From NCBI GenBank assembly GCA_012729535.1, contig JAAYCY010000028.1, forward strand, positions 48,648 to 112,647: a stretch of 64,000 bases of DNA. The letters are read 5' to 3'. The notes beneath the pieces were generated by a model that saw nothing but the letters and a program-made list of their open reading frames with translations, searched no databases and was not told the DNA's origin. This document shows, one piece after another, positions 45,743 to 54,211 of the stretch. The DNA is from Methanomicrobiales archaeon. GTDB lineage: Archaea > Halobacteriota > Methanomicrobia > Methanomicrobiales > Methanospirillaceae. Both the position numbers and the translations under genes were made by a program. Every line of letters starts with the position of its first letter. Positions within the stretch are counted from its first letter, which is position 1.

Positions 45743-46134
45743 TGACAGAGCAGGCAGCGTGTACGTGTGGTAGTAATGAGAAAAACCGATTAATTTTTCC
45801 CTGCTCCGGACAGGCAAACACAGGACAGATCTCAAATCAGGCTGCTATCCAGTTATCTGACGAGGGATATGGCAGTTTTGTATGCACTGCTCTGCTCGCA
45901 TCAGGATCAGAGTCCCTGGCTGAGCGTGGCCGGGAAGTACATGAAGTTGTTGCCATTGACGGATGCGGAATGGATTGTGCACGAAAGATCCTGGAGCAGG
46001 CCGGAGTTCCGGTCCATCAGCACCTGGTTGTGACAGACCTTGGAATCATGAAAAATTCATCTGACCGTTCTTTTACGGCGGAACAGGTTGAGTCCATTGT
46101 ATCAGCCGCCTGGAAGGGAGAAGGGAAAAATTAA
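45742..46134 (+). CDS. DGC-domain putative zinc-binding protein
   Basis: A 130-residue protein with the DGC signature (AIDGCGMDCARKILEQAG), a FPCSGQANTG motif and an N-terminal CTC. Four or more cysteines could bind zinc or another thiophilic metal. It is translationally coupled to the mini-thioredoxin. Just past the stop, in the +1 frame, lies a Cys-rich peptide ending SSCGCGCGGNCS (46136-46198), perhaps a lost C-terminal tail. Confidence 0.85.
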   Translation: MTEQAACTCGSNEKNRLIFPCSGQANTGQISNQAAIQLSDEGYGSFVCTALLASGSESLAERGREVHEVVAIDGCGMDCARKILEQAGVPVHQHLVVTDLGIMKNSSDRSFTAEQVESIVSAAWKGEGKN

Positions 46135-46135
46135 A

Positions 46136-46198
46136 GTCTCAAATTCTGATAAGAAGGCCTCTTCCTGTGGATGTGGCTGCGGCGGAAACTGCTCCTGA
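46136..46198 (+). other. Cysteine-rich tail in the +1 frame after the DGC gene
   Basis: The frame reads VSNSDKKASSCGCGCGGNCS and ends at TGA 46198. It has no start codon of its own and begins two bases after the DGC stop. Four closely spaced cysteines resemble metallothionein-like tails. Either the DGC protein lost this tail by a one-base indel in the A-rich stretch around 46125-46135, or a +1 frameshift makes a longer product. Confidence 0.35.
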
Positions 46199-46399
46199 TC
46201 ACTAATTTTATGCACTTATTTTCTGTTACTGCTATGGTGACCTGTGTTATTGACTTTTCATATTAGTCCAGGGATTATATTGGAATAAATCAGTTAAATT
46301 TTTAAAAAAAATATCTGTGGGGGATTGGCCAAATAAAGAGAGATAACAGGGATTGAAAAAAACATTAGTATCCGGGACAATCTAAAAACCTTATTTAAT

Positions 46400-46849
46400 T
46401 TACTGATATGCCTTAACAATGATGTCAGTATGGTGGATAATGTCACTGCTACCGGTTATTCCGATATTCCCGATAAACACTGCAGGGTATGAAATTTTCT
46501 GTTTTTGGAAATCATTTTTTAATTTGGTAAATAACTGTTTATTTTTAGAATTGTGCGCAATATTCAGATATTCTATCTGAATACCTGAATTTTTACGTTC
46601 ATAAGACTTGAGATATTGATAAGCAGCAGAGCAAGAACCACATGATGTGGTATAGAAAAACACAATCGGAAACGGATAGTCAGATTCTGTTTTAATATCG
46701 TTTTTGATTGTTTCAAGCAGATTTGTGGTTGAGATATCGGTTCCATCTTTTAAGAAAACCGTTGCGGTGCAAACGGGAATAATCAGGAGAAGCAGAAGAA
46801 ATAGTAATACAATTGCCAAAAAATTGGGGCCACTATATGAATTACTCAT
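46400..46849 (-). CDS. Exported thioredoxin-fold protein (CGSC)
   Basis: A 149-residue protein with an N-terminal hydrophobic signal (FLAIVLLFLLLLLIIPVCTA) and active site VFFYTTSCGSCSAAYQYL. The cis-proline loop is ISYPAVFIGNIGITG. It resembles the protein at 43450 and the N-terminal domain of the CcdA fusion. Likely an exported disulfide carrier. The 265-base gap after the DGC gene contains only the Cys-rich peptide and A/T-rich DNA. Confidence 0.82.
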   Translation of the reverse strand: MSNSYSGPNFLAIVLLFLLLLLIIPVCTATVFLKDGTDISTTNLLETIKNDIKTESDYPFPIVFFYTTSCGSCSAAYQYLKSYERKNSGIQIEYLNIAHNSKNKQLFTKLKNDFQKQKISYPAVFIGNIGITGSSDIIHHTDIIVKAYQ

Positions 46850-46965
46850 AAAAAAATTATCTATTCATTTCTATATAATTTTTTAGATAAATTCCTCCAC
46901 ATGATGTTCCTGTCCCTCATTCAGGTAGTGAAAAACTTATCAAATCCCTGACAGATACCTTTTGT

Positions 46966-47433
46966 ATGAAATCAGATCCAGTTGCTGTTTCATCAGATCT
47001 TTTTGCGCAGGGATACAACTGTTCACAGTCAGTTTTTACAGCTTTCGCTAAAGAAAATGGTTTGGATCCGTCCATGGCACTGAAAATTGCAACCAGTTAT
47101 GGAGGAGGAATCGGGCGGACAGGAAACGTTTGCGGGGCAGTTTCAGGCGCTATTCTAGCTATTGGACTCACTCATGGGATGGATTCACTTCAGGAGACTG
47201 AAAAAAAAGAAAAATGTTATGCTCTTGACCAGGAATTCATTGAGAAATTTACCGCAAAATTTGGATCTATTAATTGTACAAAGCTGCTTGGATATAATCT
47301 TGGAATTCCAGCCGAACGCGAGGAAGCAGGAAAGAAAGGAGTAATAAAACAGATATGTCCAGGCCTTGTGAAAGGAGCAGCAGAAATTCTTGAGGAGTTG
47401 CTAAAAAAGAATAATGATTACAGGAAAACCTGA
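46966..47433 (+). CDS. C_GCAxxG_C_C family protein
   Basis: A 155-residue protein of the C_GCAxxG_C_C family. It has GYNCSQSVFTAF, the core GNVCGAVSGAILAIGL, then INCTKLLGYN and KQICPGL, each cysteine in its family position. The family is thought to bind a metal or redox cofactor but has no proven role. Its 3' end overlaps the convergent CcdA gene by 16 bases. Confidence 0.9.
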   Translation: MKSDPVAVSSDLFAQGYNCSQSVFTAFAKENGLDPSMALKIATSYGGGIGRTGNVCGAVSGAILAIGLTHGMDSLQETEKKEKCYALDQEFIEKFTAKFGSINCTKLLGYNLGIPAEREEAGKKGVIKQICPGLVKGAAEILEELLKKNNDYRKT

Positions 47434-48539
47434 ACCAGGATGATTATTCCCATAACAAGCATAATAACTCCGATAATAATTCTCAAGAGACTCTTTCTCT
47501 CATCTCTCCATGAATTTAGTTTTTCAGGTGAGAGTCCGAAGAGCACCAGGAGAAGAATTGCTAGCAGCGGAAGTACAACTACGACATTATACGCAAGAAG
47601 ATAAAAAATTCCGGCCTGTAAATCCTGGTATATCATCCCGAGAATTGAGATATATATCCCGACCGTGCAGGCCATACCATAAAGGCCGGTGAGGGCTCCG
47701 ACAACAAATCCTGCCGGAACACTTGCAATCTTCAGGTACTTCGATATGGAACTCTTTTTTGACTGGGGAATAGAGAAGAGTGCTTTTGGATTTTTTACTA
47801 GTCCATCCTTTATCTGAAACAGGCCGGCGATAATGGCTATGATTCCGGCAGCAATCAAAAAAATGTGGGCAACTCCCGGTATCTGAATAACTGAGAAGAT
47901 AGCAAATCCGGATAAAACACGGATTATAAAAAAACCCAGGATGTATGCAGAACCTACCAATAGAATCGTTTTCCTTGAATCTACTGACATGAGTGAGACC
48001 AGAAGAAGGGCAAGGACCAACAGACCGCAAGGGTTAAATCCTTCTCCCAATGCTGCCAGGAGTAGTATTACGGGATTAATGGTGATAATTTCTGTCGGAG
48101 TAGTCAGATCTGTTATCACCTTATTTTTTCCATGATCCTGAAATTCCTGTACCTTCTCCTTAAAATCTGAAAAGATAACATCCTCACCGATAAGCACCTC
48201 ATTTCCAATAAAAACTACTGGTACGAATAATTTCTCTTCTGGATGCATCTTTCTGAATGACTCAAACAGGAGAATGTCATTCTGGTTATCGCCGATATTG
48301 TGATATTGGATCAGAATATCAGGGTGTGCAGCTCCATACTCCTCAATATAAGGCATTACTTTATGGCATGAACTACAAAGCGGGGTGTAAAAAAAATGTA
48401 CTGCTGTTGGATCGGGTAAATTCGCAGACGCATTTATGGGTTGTTCAGCACATACCCCGGTGATTAAAAGAAGAATAACGCAAAAGATTATTGCTCTGTT
48501 ATGTATTCTGGGATCTGATGGTTTTATTGATAAAATCAT
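47418..48539 (-). CDS. CcdA-like membrane thiol transporter with N-terminal thioredoxin domain
   Basis: A 373-residue protein. A signal/anchor is followed by an exported thioredoxin domain (FFYTPLCSSCHKVMPYIEEY, FVPVVFIGNEVLIG). From about residue 150, six spans of a CcdA/DsbD core carry the paired cysteines NPCGLLVLAL and GMACTVGIYI. It should move electrons from cytoplasmic thiols across the membrane to the exported thioredoxins of the island. The fused thioredoxin on the N-terminal side differs from the DsbD order. Confidence 0.88.
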   Translation of the reverse strand: MILSIKPSDPRIHNRAIIFCVILLLITGVCAEQPINASANLPDPTAVHFFYTPLCSSCHKVMPYIEEYGAAHPDILIQYHNIGDNQNDILLFESFRKMHPEEKLFVPVVFIGNEVLIGEDVIFSDFKEKVQEFQDHGKNKVITDLTTPTEIITINPVILLLAALGEGFNPCGLLVLALLLVSLMSVDSRKTILLVGSAYILGFFIIRVLSGFAIFSVIQIPGVAHIFLIAAGIIAIIAGLFQIKDGLVKNPKALFSIPQSKKSSISKYLKIASVPAGFVVGALTGLYGMACTVGIYISILGMIYQDLQAGIFYLLAYNVVVVLPLLAILLLVLFGLSPEKLNSWRDERKSLLRIIIGVIMLVMGIIILVQVFL

Positions 48540-48643
48540 TTTTGTACCATTTCTCTTTTTTTAAACATGACGTTTCTGGTTTGATAGCAGAGTTCACCAT
48601 AAACATTAAAGAATCCCTGTTAATTGTTCCATAAAATGTAATA

Positions 48644-49555
48644 TTATCGGTACTTTGCCCAACAGGCTTCGCATCCGATAAATGAATCATCATCAGGAGT
48701 TGAGAGAGATATTTTTCCGCCACCAGTATGTCCATCTCCCTTTCCGGTGAGCAGATTTGGATCAACAACCAAGGTGAGATCGTACATACCATATTCCAAA
48801 TTTGAAGGAATTGAATATGAAAGAGTAAATTTTTTCCTCTCACCATGAGCCATGGGAGAAATTTGTGCTTCCTCCGGAATGAGCATACTCTCTCCCAGGT
48901 AGGCATGTACCTGAATAGGAACAGTTGTTGTATCATCGTCTCCTGTATTTTTGATTACAATTTCAGGCTTTATTGATGAACCTGGGTTAATCCACATGTA
49001 ATTAGATGGAATAGTTATTTCTTCTATAATATACTGTGAATTACTTTTTGCATCTGATGTATGGGTATCATACCAGGAATTAATATCCAAATCATTTTTA
49101 ACTAAACTTATCAGTTCCAGTGTTTTTGCAGAGGAAACATAAGAAGCACATAATGTCGGAATTTTCTCGTTCATATTTGTGCCCGCCTGCAGAGTAATCG
49201 TATGTATACCTAATCCCGGAGGAATATGCCCATATAGGGAAACCTCAGGTTTAGAATCTGAAGTCAGTATGGCCTGACCCCAACTGATTAACCGGGAATC
49301 TGAGCATGATGCATCCTTAACAAATAGCCCTGCGATGATAGGTTTAGAACCGGTCGGTCCTGTTTCCGGAAGAATAACCCGGGCATATATCATTCCATCT
49401 TCTAAATTTAGTTCAGCAATGGTGAGAGATTCTGATTGCTTCGTTTCAAGTGCAAGAACTGAATTGGAACCACAGATTAAGAGGACCATAATAATTCCAA
49501 TAATCAGAATATGTCTTTTTAAATCATTATGCCGGACATGCCATCTCGTAGTCAC
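48644..49555 (-). CDS. Secreted protein with CARDB-like domain and terminal CxxC
   Basis: About 303 residues. The frame is open to 49609, but GTG at 49555 has a GAGGT ribosome site five bases away and leaves a normal signal peptide (HILIIGIIMVLLICGSNSVLA). Two beta-sandwich regions follow; the second (IPSNYMWINPGSSIKPEIVIKNTG, then YDLTLVVDPN) resembles CARDB adhesion-type domains. The last residues include GCEACWAKYR, a CxxC pair that could be a substrate of the exported thioredoxins. Confidence 0.6.
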   Translation of the reverse strand: MTTRWHVRHNDLKRHILIIGIIMVLLICGSNSVLALETKQSESLTIAELNLEDGMIYARVILPETGPTGSKPIIAGLFVKDASCSDSRLISWGQAILTSDSKPEVSLYGHIPPGLGIHTITLQAGTNMNEKIPTLCASYVSSAKTLELISLVKNDLDINSWYDTHTSDAKSNSQYIIEEITIPSNYMWINPGSSIKPEIVIKNTGDDDTTTVPIQVHAYLGESMLIPEEAQISPMAHGERKKFTLSYSIPSNLEYGMYDLTLVVDPNLLTGKGDGHTGGGKISLSTPDDDSFIGCEACWAKYR

Positions 49556-49819
49556 TAAATACCTCAGATCATTTTGAATCTCTCCCTCATAAGAAGTTGC
49601 TTCTTTCAATTAATATGTTAAATCAGGATATCTGTTATCTAAAAACTTACAAATTCGAAATTTCCTTTGATACTCTCAATCGCCTGCAATGAATATTGGT
49701 ATACTATCAATAGAAATGCCAACCCTAATAAACCAGGTGTCTCTCACATTAATCATAACGCCAGATATTTCCTCGATAAATTAAAAAAAAAATGAAAATT
49801 ATATAGTTATTGGTATTAC

Positions 49820-50137
49820 TCAGTCGTATTCCCGCCAAGTATGGTTACACTTACTATTTGTACATCTAAAGAATCGGACTTCACTTTCATCAGCAGACCT
49901 GAGCTGTCTTAACCACCAGAATGCTTCTCCATTACCACAATTTGGACATTTTACCGCAATAGTGGGAAGAGTATGGAGGGCTTCTATATCTTCGACAATA
50001 ACGATTTCCTTTTCTTTTCTTTTATCGGTTATCTTCATTTTTGTCTCGCCCGTACCGGTTTTCTCCCAACCACAGGAGGTACAGACGAAAGAACCGTCTA
50101 TATTTTTGAGTAATTTTCCGCACTTCTCACAAAACAT
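49820..50137 (-). CDS. tfs: Transcription factor S (TFIIS/RPB9-like)
   Basis: A 105-residue protein with two zinc ribbons: MFCEKCGKLL...CTSCGW at the N-terminus and CPNCGNGEAFWWLRQLRSADESEV...CTNSKC at the C-terminus. The acidic DE pair in RSADES is the cleavage-stimulating tip. It rescues arrested RNA polymerase. The 210-base gap before the secreted-protein gene shows nothing notable. Confidence 0.95.
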   Translation of the reverse strand: MFCEKCGKLLKNIDGSFVCTSCGWEKTGTGETKMKITDKRKEKEIVIVEDIEALHTLPTIAVKCPNCGNGEAFWWLRQLRSADESEVRFFRCTNSKCNHTWREYD

Positions 50138-50255
50138 GTACTAAAGTCAGCGAAGGATACATTTATAACATGTACCAGGATCTAATGGCCATCCAATAAA
50201 TCAAAAAAGAACTGGTCAGAAAAATTATCTGATCGCCATTCAGAATAAATAGAGA

Positions 50256-51065
50256 ATGCTAGAACTACTAGTACCGGTTTCCTGTCTCTTTTTCTTATTA
50301 TTTTTTATTCCAGGGAAAATCAGACGTTATTGTGCCATTGCTGCATGGACAACACTTGTGAGTTCATTTATTTCAGGTCTTCCGGAATGGATTGAAGAAA
50401 GTAACATCATGTATCCGGTTATGGTAGTCCTGTCACTTCCCTTTCTTTATATTACTATCAGCCTTCTCCTCCAGAATAATGAAGCAGTATTCAGTCTGAC
50501 ACGGGCAGCAGGAGTTGCTTTTATTATCTATGCGCCTTTTGCTTTCATTGAAGAAGTGGGAAATTATCTCATACACACTGTTGTTTTGCATACCATGGTT
50601 ATTCTCAGCATATTTCAATACCCGGTAGATCTTGTACTGTGGAATACATTTCAACATGGTTTTTTCAGGGTAGAAATAATTCTAGCCTGCACAGGAATAC
50701 AGGCTATTGCAATAATGCTCGGTGTAGCGTCAGCTGTTCCAACCACTACAAGGCAAAAGATCCTTGCTTTTCTTCTCATTGCCCCGGTTATCTATATTCT
50801 GAATCTCTTTCGGAACGCAGGAGTTATCATCACGTATACAAGTCAGATGTTCTCATGGCTTCCTGACATTTCGGGCAGTTCTGAATATGGTTTTTCCACC
50901 TTTTTCTGGGCACACAATATCTTTGCAGAAGGAATTGCACTGATTTTCTTAATAGCTCTTGCATACAGCCTTTTCAGATTAATACCACAACTCGGAGACT
51001 TCGCTGCCGAACTTGTCGCTTCATATGAAAAAGAGATCAGGAAAATTTCTGGTAAAGATAAATAA
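50256..51065 (+). CDS. artA: Archaeosortase A
   Basis: A 269-residue membrane protein with about seven spans. The exosortase-type catalytic residues are the Cys in ILACTGIQAIA, the Arg in LFRNAGVIITYT and the His in FFWAHNIF. ArtA cleaves PGF-CTERM signals and attaches surface proteins to lipid. No PGF-CTERM substrate was found in this window. Its tail overlaps the convergent lipid gene by 29 bases. Confidence 0.92.
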   Translation: MLELLVPVSCLFFLLFFIPGKIRRYCAIAAWTTLVSSFISGLPEWIEESNIMYPVMVVLSLPFLYITISLLLQNNEAVFSLTRAAGVAFIIYAPFAFIEEVGNYLIHTVVLHTMVILSIFQYPVDLVLWNTFQHGFFRVEIILACTGIQAIAIMLGVASAVPTTTRQKILAFLLIAPVIYILNLFRNAGVIITYTSQMFSWLPDISGSSEYGFSTFFWAHNIFAEGIALIFLIALAYSLFRLIPQLGDFAAELVASYEKEIRKISGKDK

Positions 51066-51669
51066 TTCTCTGTATTGCTGAGAGATTAGTACAAACCGCA
51101 ATAATTATTACAGATATGGAAATAAAACCGGTCAGACCACCCAGAATGAGAACCAGGACAGTTTCCGGTCTTCCGAAAAACCCGATACCCTCAAGGGGAT
51201 CATCAATTTTGCCATCTTTTCGTTCAGAAAAACCAATTTCAGCATAGGTGACCGGCTTTATAAAAGTATTCATCATGGATCCAATGATGGCAAGAGCAAC
51301 TATACCAAAGTCCCAGGTTGGAGAAATGGAAAAAATATCTGAAACTATAGAAATTCCGGATAATCCCACACCCAGAAGCACTATTGTATCTACATACTTA
51401 TCTGCAATCCAGTCAAATACTGCACCAAATGGAGTTTCACGTCTGGTCATCCTGGCAACCGAACCATCAACAAGATCAAGAATCGCCGATATGAGTAGCA
51501 ACAGGCTTCCAGCAATAAAATTGTGCATAATATAACAATAAGCACAGGTAATACCCGAAATTATTGAAAATATTGTGATTGTATTTGGAGAAAGACCTGC
51601 TTTTCTACATATATCTGCTATCGGTTCAAGGTACCGAATAAATCTATACCGAAATGCAGTAATATTCAT
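51037..51669 (-). CDS. CDP-alcohol phosphatidyltransferase (archaetidyl-inositol-phosphate synthase-like)
   Basis: A 210-residue membrane enzyme with the full family motif: DLVDGSVAR, eight residues, then GAVFDWIADK. It moves a phosphatidyl-like group from CDP-archaeol to an alcohol. Inositol-1-phosphate is a likely acceptor; glycerol phosphate or serine cannot be excluded. Convergent overlap with artA is suggestive, since sortase products are attached to archaeal lipids. Confidence 0.85.
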   Translation of the reverse strand: MNITAFRYRFIRYLEPIADICRKAGLSPNTITIFSIISGITCAYCYIMHNFIAGSLLLLISAILDLVDGSVARMTRRETPFGAVFDWIADKYVDTIVLLGVGLSGISIVSDIFSISPTWDFGIVALAIIGSMMNTFIKPVTYAEIGFSERKDGKIDDPLEGIGFFGRPETVLVLILGGLTGFISISVIIIAVCTNLSAIQRIIYLYQKFS

Positions 51670-51820
51670 CTTTTGGGTACCGTTACTAATCCATTAGAGA
51701 TATGTCTGCCGATTGAAGATACAGAGAACTATTTATCTGCGATAACAGGCATGTTGATTCAGATCCCCTGGATAATTACACTATCTATTAGTCTTTTACC
51801 AACCAATACCTATCATACGT

Positions 51821-52501
51821 ATGTCCGACCATCCAAATCGTCCCCATGTTACTTTAGTATCAGAAGTTACCGTTGATGGAAAACTGACCGTGACCAGGGG
51901 CGCTTCATCTAAGCTCCTGATGGAGTTTATGTCACATGAGGCTGAGGTTCTCCTCCACCAGGTACGGGCAGATTCAGATGCAATAATGGTCGGAGCAAAT
52001 ACCATCAGAATTGATAATTCTTTTCTGACAGTACGGCATGTAACGGGGAAAAATCCGATTCGTGTTATCCCAACATCAAAGGGAGATATATCACCAGATT
52101 CAAATGTATTCTCTCCTGATGCTGATACTATCATCGCAGTATCTGATAGTGCAACCCCTGAAAAGATCTCAAAACTTACAGCAAAAGGAGCAAAGGTCGA
52201 AGTGTGCGGAGCAGAATTGGTAGACCTGCCTTCCCTTATGACAATCCTATATGAAAAGTATGGAGTTCGTCGCTTAATGATCGAAGGAGGATCCACCCTG
52301 AATGGCCTGATGTTTCATGATGGGCTCATCGATGAATTATTGCTCATTCATCTCCCGTTCATTGCCGGGGGAGAAGATACTCCTTCACTTGTCACCGGAC
52401 TTCATCCAGCAGATGTAAATGACCTCCTCAAGGTCAGGTTGGATGAGCAGTTCCTTGCCGGTGAGAACCTGATCACAAAGTGGCATGTGATAAGGTCATA
52501 G
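51821..52501 (+). CDS. 2,5-diamino-6-ribosylamino-pyrimidinone 5'-phosphate reductase
   Basis: A 226-residue RibD C-terminal-type (dihydrofolate-reductase fold) enzyme. It has TLVSEVTVDGKLT, ADSDAIMVGANTIRIDNSFLTVR and RRLMIEGGSTLNGLMF. It reduces the ribosyl side chain in archaeal riboflavin and F420 precursor synthesis. It ends one base before the convergent truD stop. Confidence 0.93.
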   Translation: MSDHPNRPHVTLVSEVTVDGKLTVTRGASSKLLMEFMSHEAEVLLHQVRADSDAIMVGANTIRIDNSFLTVRHVTGKNPIRVIPTSKGDISPDSNVFSPDADTIIAVSDSATPEKISKLTAKGAKVEVCGAELVDLPSLMTILYEKYGVRRLMIEGGSTLNGLMFHDGLIDELLLIHLPFIAGGEDTPSLVTGLHPADVNDLLKVRLDEQFLAGENLITKWHVIRS

Positions 52502-52502
52502 A

Positions 52503-53771
52503 TCACACCATATTGATTGGATCAGCCTTCATGTATTCACGAAGAACCGACGTTGCATAATGACCGGGTGGAAGAGAAAATTCCACCATAAGATCATCAT
52601 CAATAACCTTGTGACATACATCAGGTTTTACTATCACTGACCTGAATGAACCGGCAAATGTTGTATTAAGGACTGATGATACTTTTTCAAACATATCAGT
52701 GGTTATCATATTCTCTTCCAGAATATTCATGATATTTTTGTCATCAGAACCAGAGGAGGGGACCAGTTTTCCACCAGGCAGAAGAAGCCCTATCGAACAG
52801 GTCCCACGCTTAACCTGAACCCGGGCTGCTCTTACCGTCTGCTGGGTCGCCTGATCCGTTCGGCCATCCGGCCAGATAAGTCGGTCTCCTGTTTCAGGTT
52901 CAATAAGAGATCTGCCTTCCTCTATTCTCATGCTCAGCGAGATGTTAAATATCCAGGACTGGACAGCACTTACATACATAGATCGGAGTGTCCGGGGAAG
53001 TGACTGGATGGCGCCCAGGTAATCATCCGGTTTTTGAACAAGGTGGTGAAGGATAGAACGCTCAAGTGAGAGTCGGGTTGGCATCAGGTGTAATGCTGCA
53101 GCAGCATCCTCTGTTTCAAGGTAACATGCTCTTGCCTCCATCTCAAATTCCTGCATTTTTGTCCCAGGTTTTCCAATCATTACCTTTACAGCTTCCCGGA
53201 AATTTCCCTTAAGGATTTCAAGACCTATCAAATGAGTAACAGGACGGGTTACACCAAACCGCTGGTATCCTACATAGTTTATAATTCCGTCTTTGATTTT
53301 TTCATGAAAAGTTACAAAGTCAGAAAAGATTGTTTTATCAGTAATATTGCGTATCCTTATCTGAAACCGGTTTTCGGTCAGATCTCCCAGATTTATCGGA
53401 TGCTGAACATATCCAAGAGGTGTCATTGAAATTCCGGGGATTGACAATCGCTCTATGTCTTCAGGTGCTACCTTATACAAAGAAATGTACTGTGTTGTAA
53501 CCGCACGTTTGTCTTTAGTACCGGCAAACCCGATTCGTTGATGACTCATTCCAAGACCTGATGCTAATGCCTTAACCGCACGGTGTTGATCCCAGTTGGT
53601 CTTGGTAAGTTTACATACCAGGTACGGACCGGACTTTAATGGATGATCTCCAATTTCTTCTACCAGGAAATCATCAGGGGAAGTCCGTAAGGTGCCCCCG
53701 GTTCCCGGTGTATCAGTGGTATACCACCATAATCCCAATTCAGTATCAATATTCCAGGGACTTTTTTTCAT
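52503..53771 (-). CDS. truD: tRNA pseudouridine(13) synthase TruD
   Basis: A 422-residue TruD. The catalytic Asp is in IGFAGTKDKRAVTTQ, preceded by DFLVEEIG near the N-terminus and followed by NYVGYQRFGVTRP. It modifies U13 of tRNA. It overlaps the upstream pth2 stop by four bases, so translation is coupled. Confidence 0.95.
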   Translation of the reverse strand: MKKSPWNIDTELGLWWYTTDTPGTGGTLRTSPDDFLVEEIGDHPLKSGPYLVCKLTKTNWDQHRAVKALASGLGMSHQRIGFAGTKDKRAVTTQYISLYKVAPEDIERLSIPGISMTPLGYVQHPINLGDLTENRFQIRIRNITDKTIFSDFVTFHEKIKDGIINYVGYQRFGVTRPVTHLIGLEILKGNFREAVKVMIGKPGTKMQEFEMEARACYLETEDAAAALHLMPTRLSLERSILHHLVQKPDDYLGAIQSLPRTLRSMYVSAVQSWIFNISLSMRIEEGRSLIEPETGDRLIWPDGRTDQATQQTVRAARVQVKRGTCSIGLLLPGGKLVPSSGSDDKNIMNILEENMITTDMFEKVSSVLNTTFAGSFRSVIVKPDVCHKVIDDDLMVEFSLPPGHYATSVLREYMKADPINMV

Positions 53772-54130
53772 AATAATGAAAGGGTACCGGTGATTTTATC
53801 AAGCTCTTCACTCTTGGCCGGGCCAAGACCCAGTGCAGTAATGGTGCCAGGAGGAATTTCTGTCATACCTGCATCCTGTATAAGAACGGCTGAAATTCCA
53901 GCCGTTTCAGCCAGGGTTTTTATTTCAAATAATGATCGCTGATCATTAACCTTAAGCACGACTTTCTTTTGTCCTTCAGAGAGCCATGCCTTTTTCAAAA
54001 CTGGTGAACTTTTCTCATATGCTCCAATTGCAGCATGTCCTGCCTGCGCACACCGTTTACCGCAACTCATCTTCACATCGTTTCGGATTATGATACATTG
54101 TTTATATTTAAATTCAGGTTCTGGTTCCAT
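53768..54130 (-). CDS. pth2: Peptidyl-tRNA hydrolase, Pth2 type
   Basis: About 120 residues with the Pth2 pattern KYKQCIIIRNDVKMSCGKRCAQAGHAA and TEIPPGTITALGLGP. It recycles peptidyl-tRNA. The frame is open to ATG 54142; the ATG at 54130 is nearer the conserved start and follows an AGG. First gene of the pth2-truD pair. Confidence 0.93.
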   Translation of the reverse strand: MEPEPEFKYKQCIIIRNDVKMSCGKRCAQAGHAAIGAYEKSSPVLKKAWLSEGQKKVVLKVNDQRSLFEIKTLAETAGISAVLIQDAGMTEIPPGTITALGLGPAKSEELDKITGTLSLL

Positions 54131-54166
54131 CTGCCTACACATTAGGAATCATGAGTTGAAATGTGT

Positions 54167-54186
54167 GACCTCCGGTGACCTCCGGT
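54167..54186 (+). repeat. Tandem 10-bp duplication upstream of the geranylgeranyl reductase gene
   Basis: GACCTCCGGT occurs twice in direct succession, followed by GG. It lies in the 70-base gap between the divergent pth2 and reductase genes. It may be a short replication slip, or tune the leader of the downstream gene. Confidence 0.6.
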
Positions 54187-54211
54187 GGCTTGATAGGCAA
54201 CCCGGAAGAGT

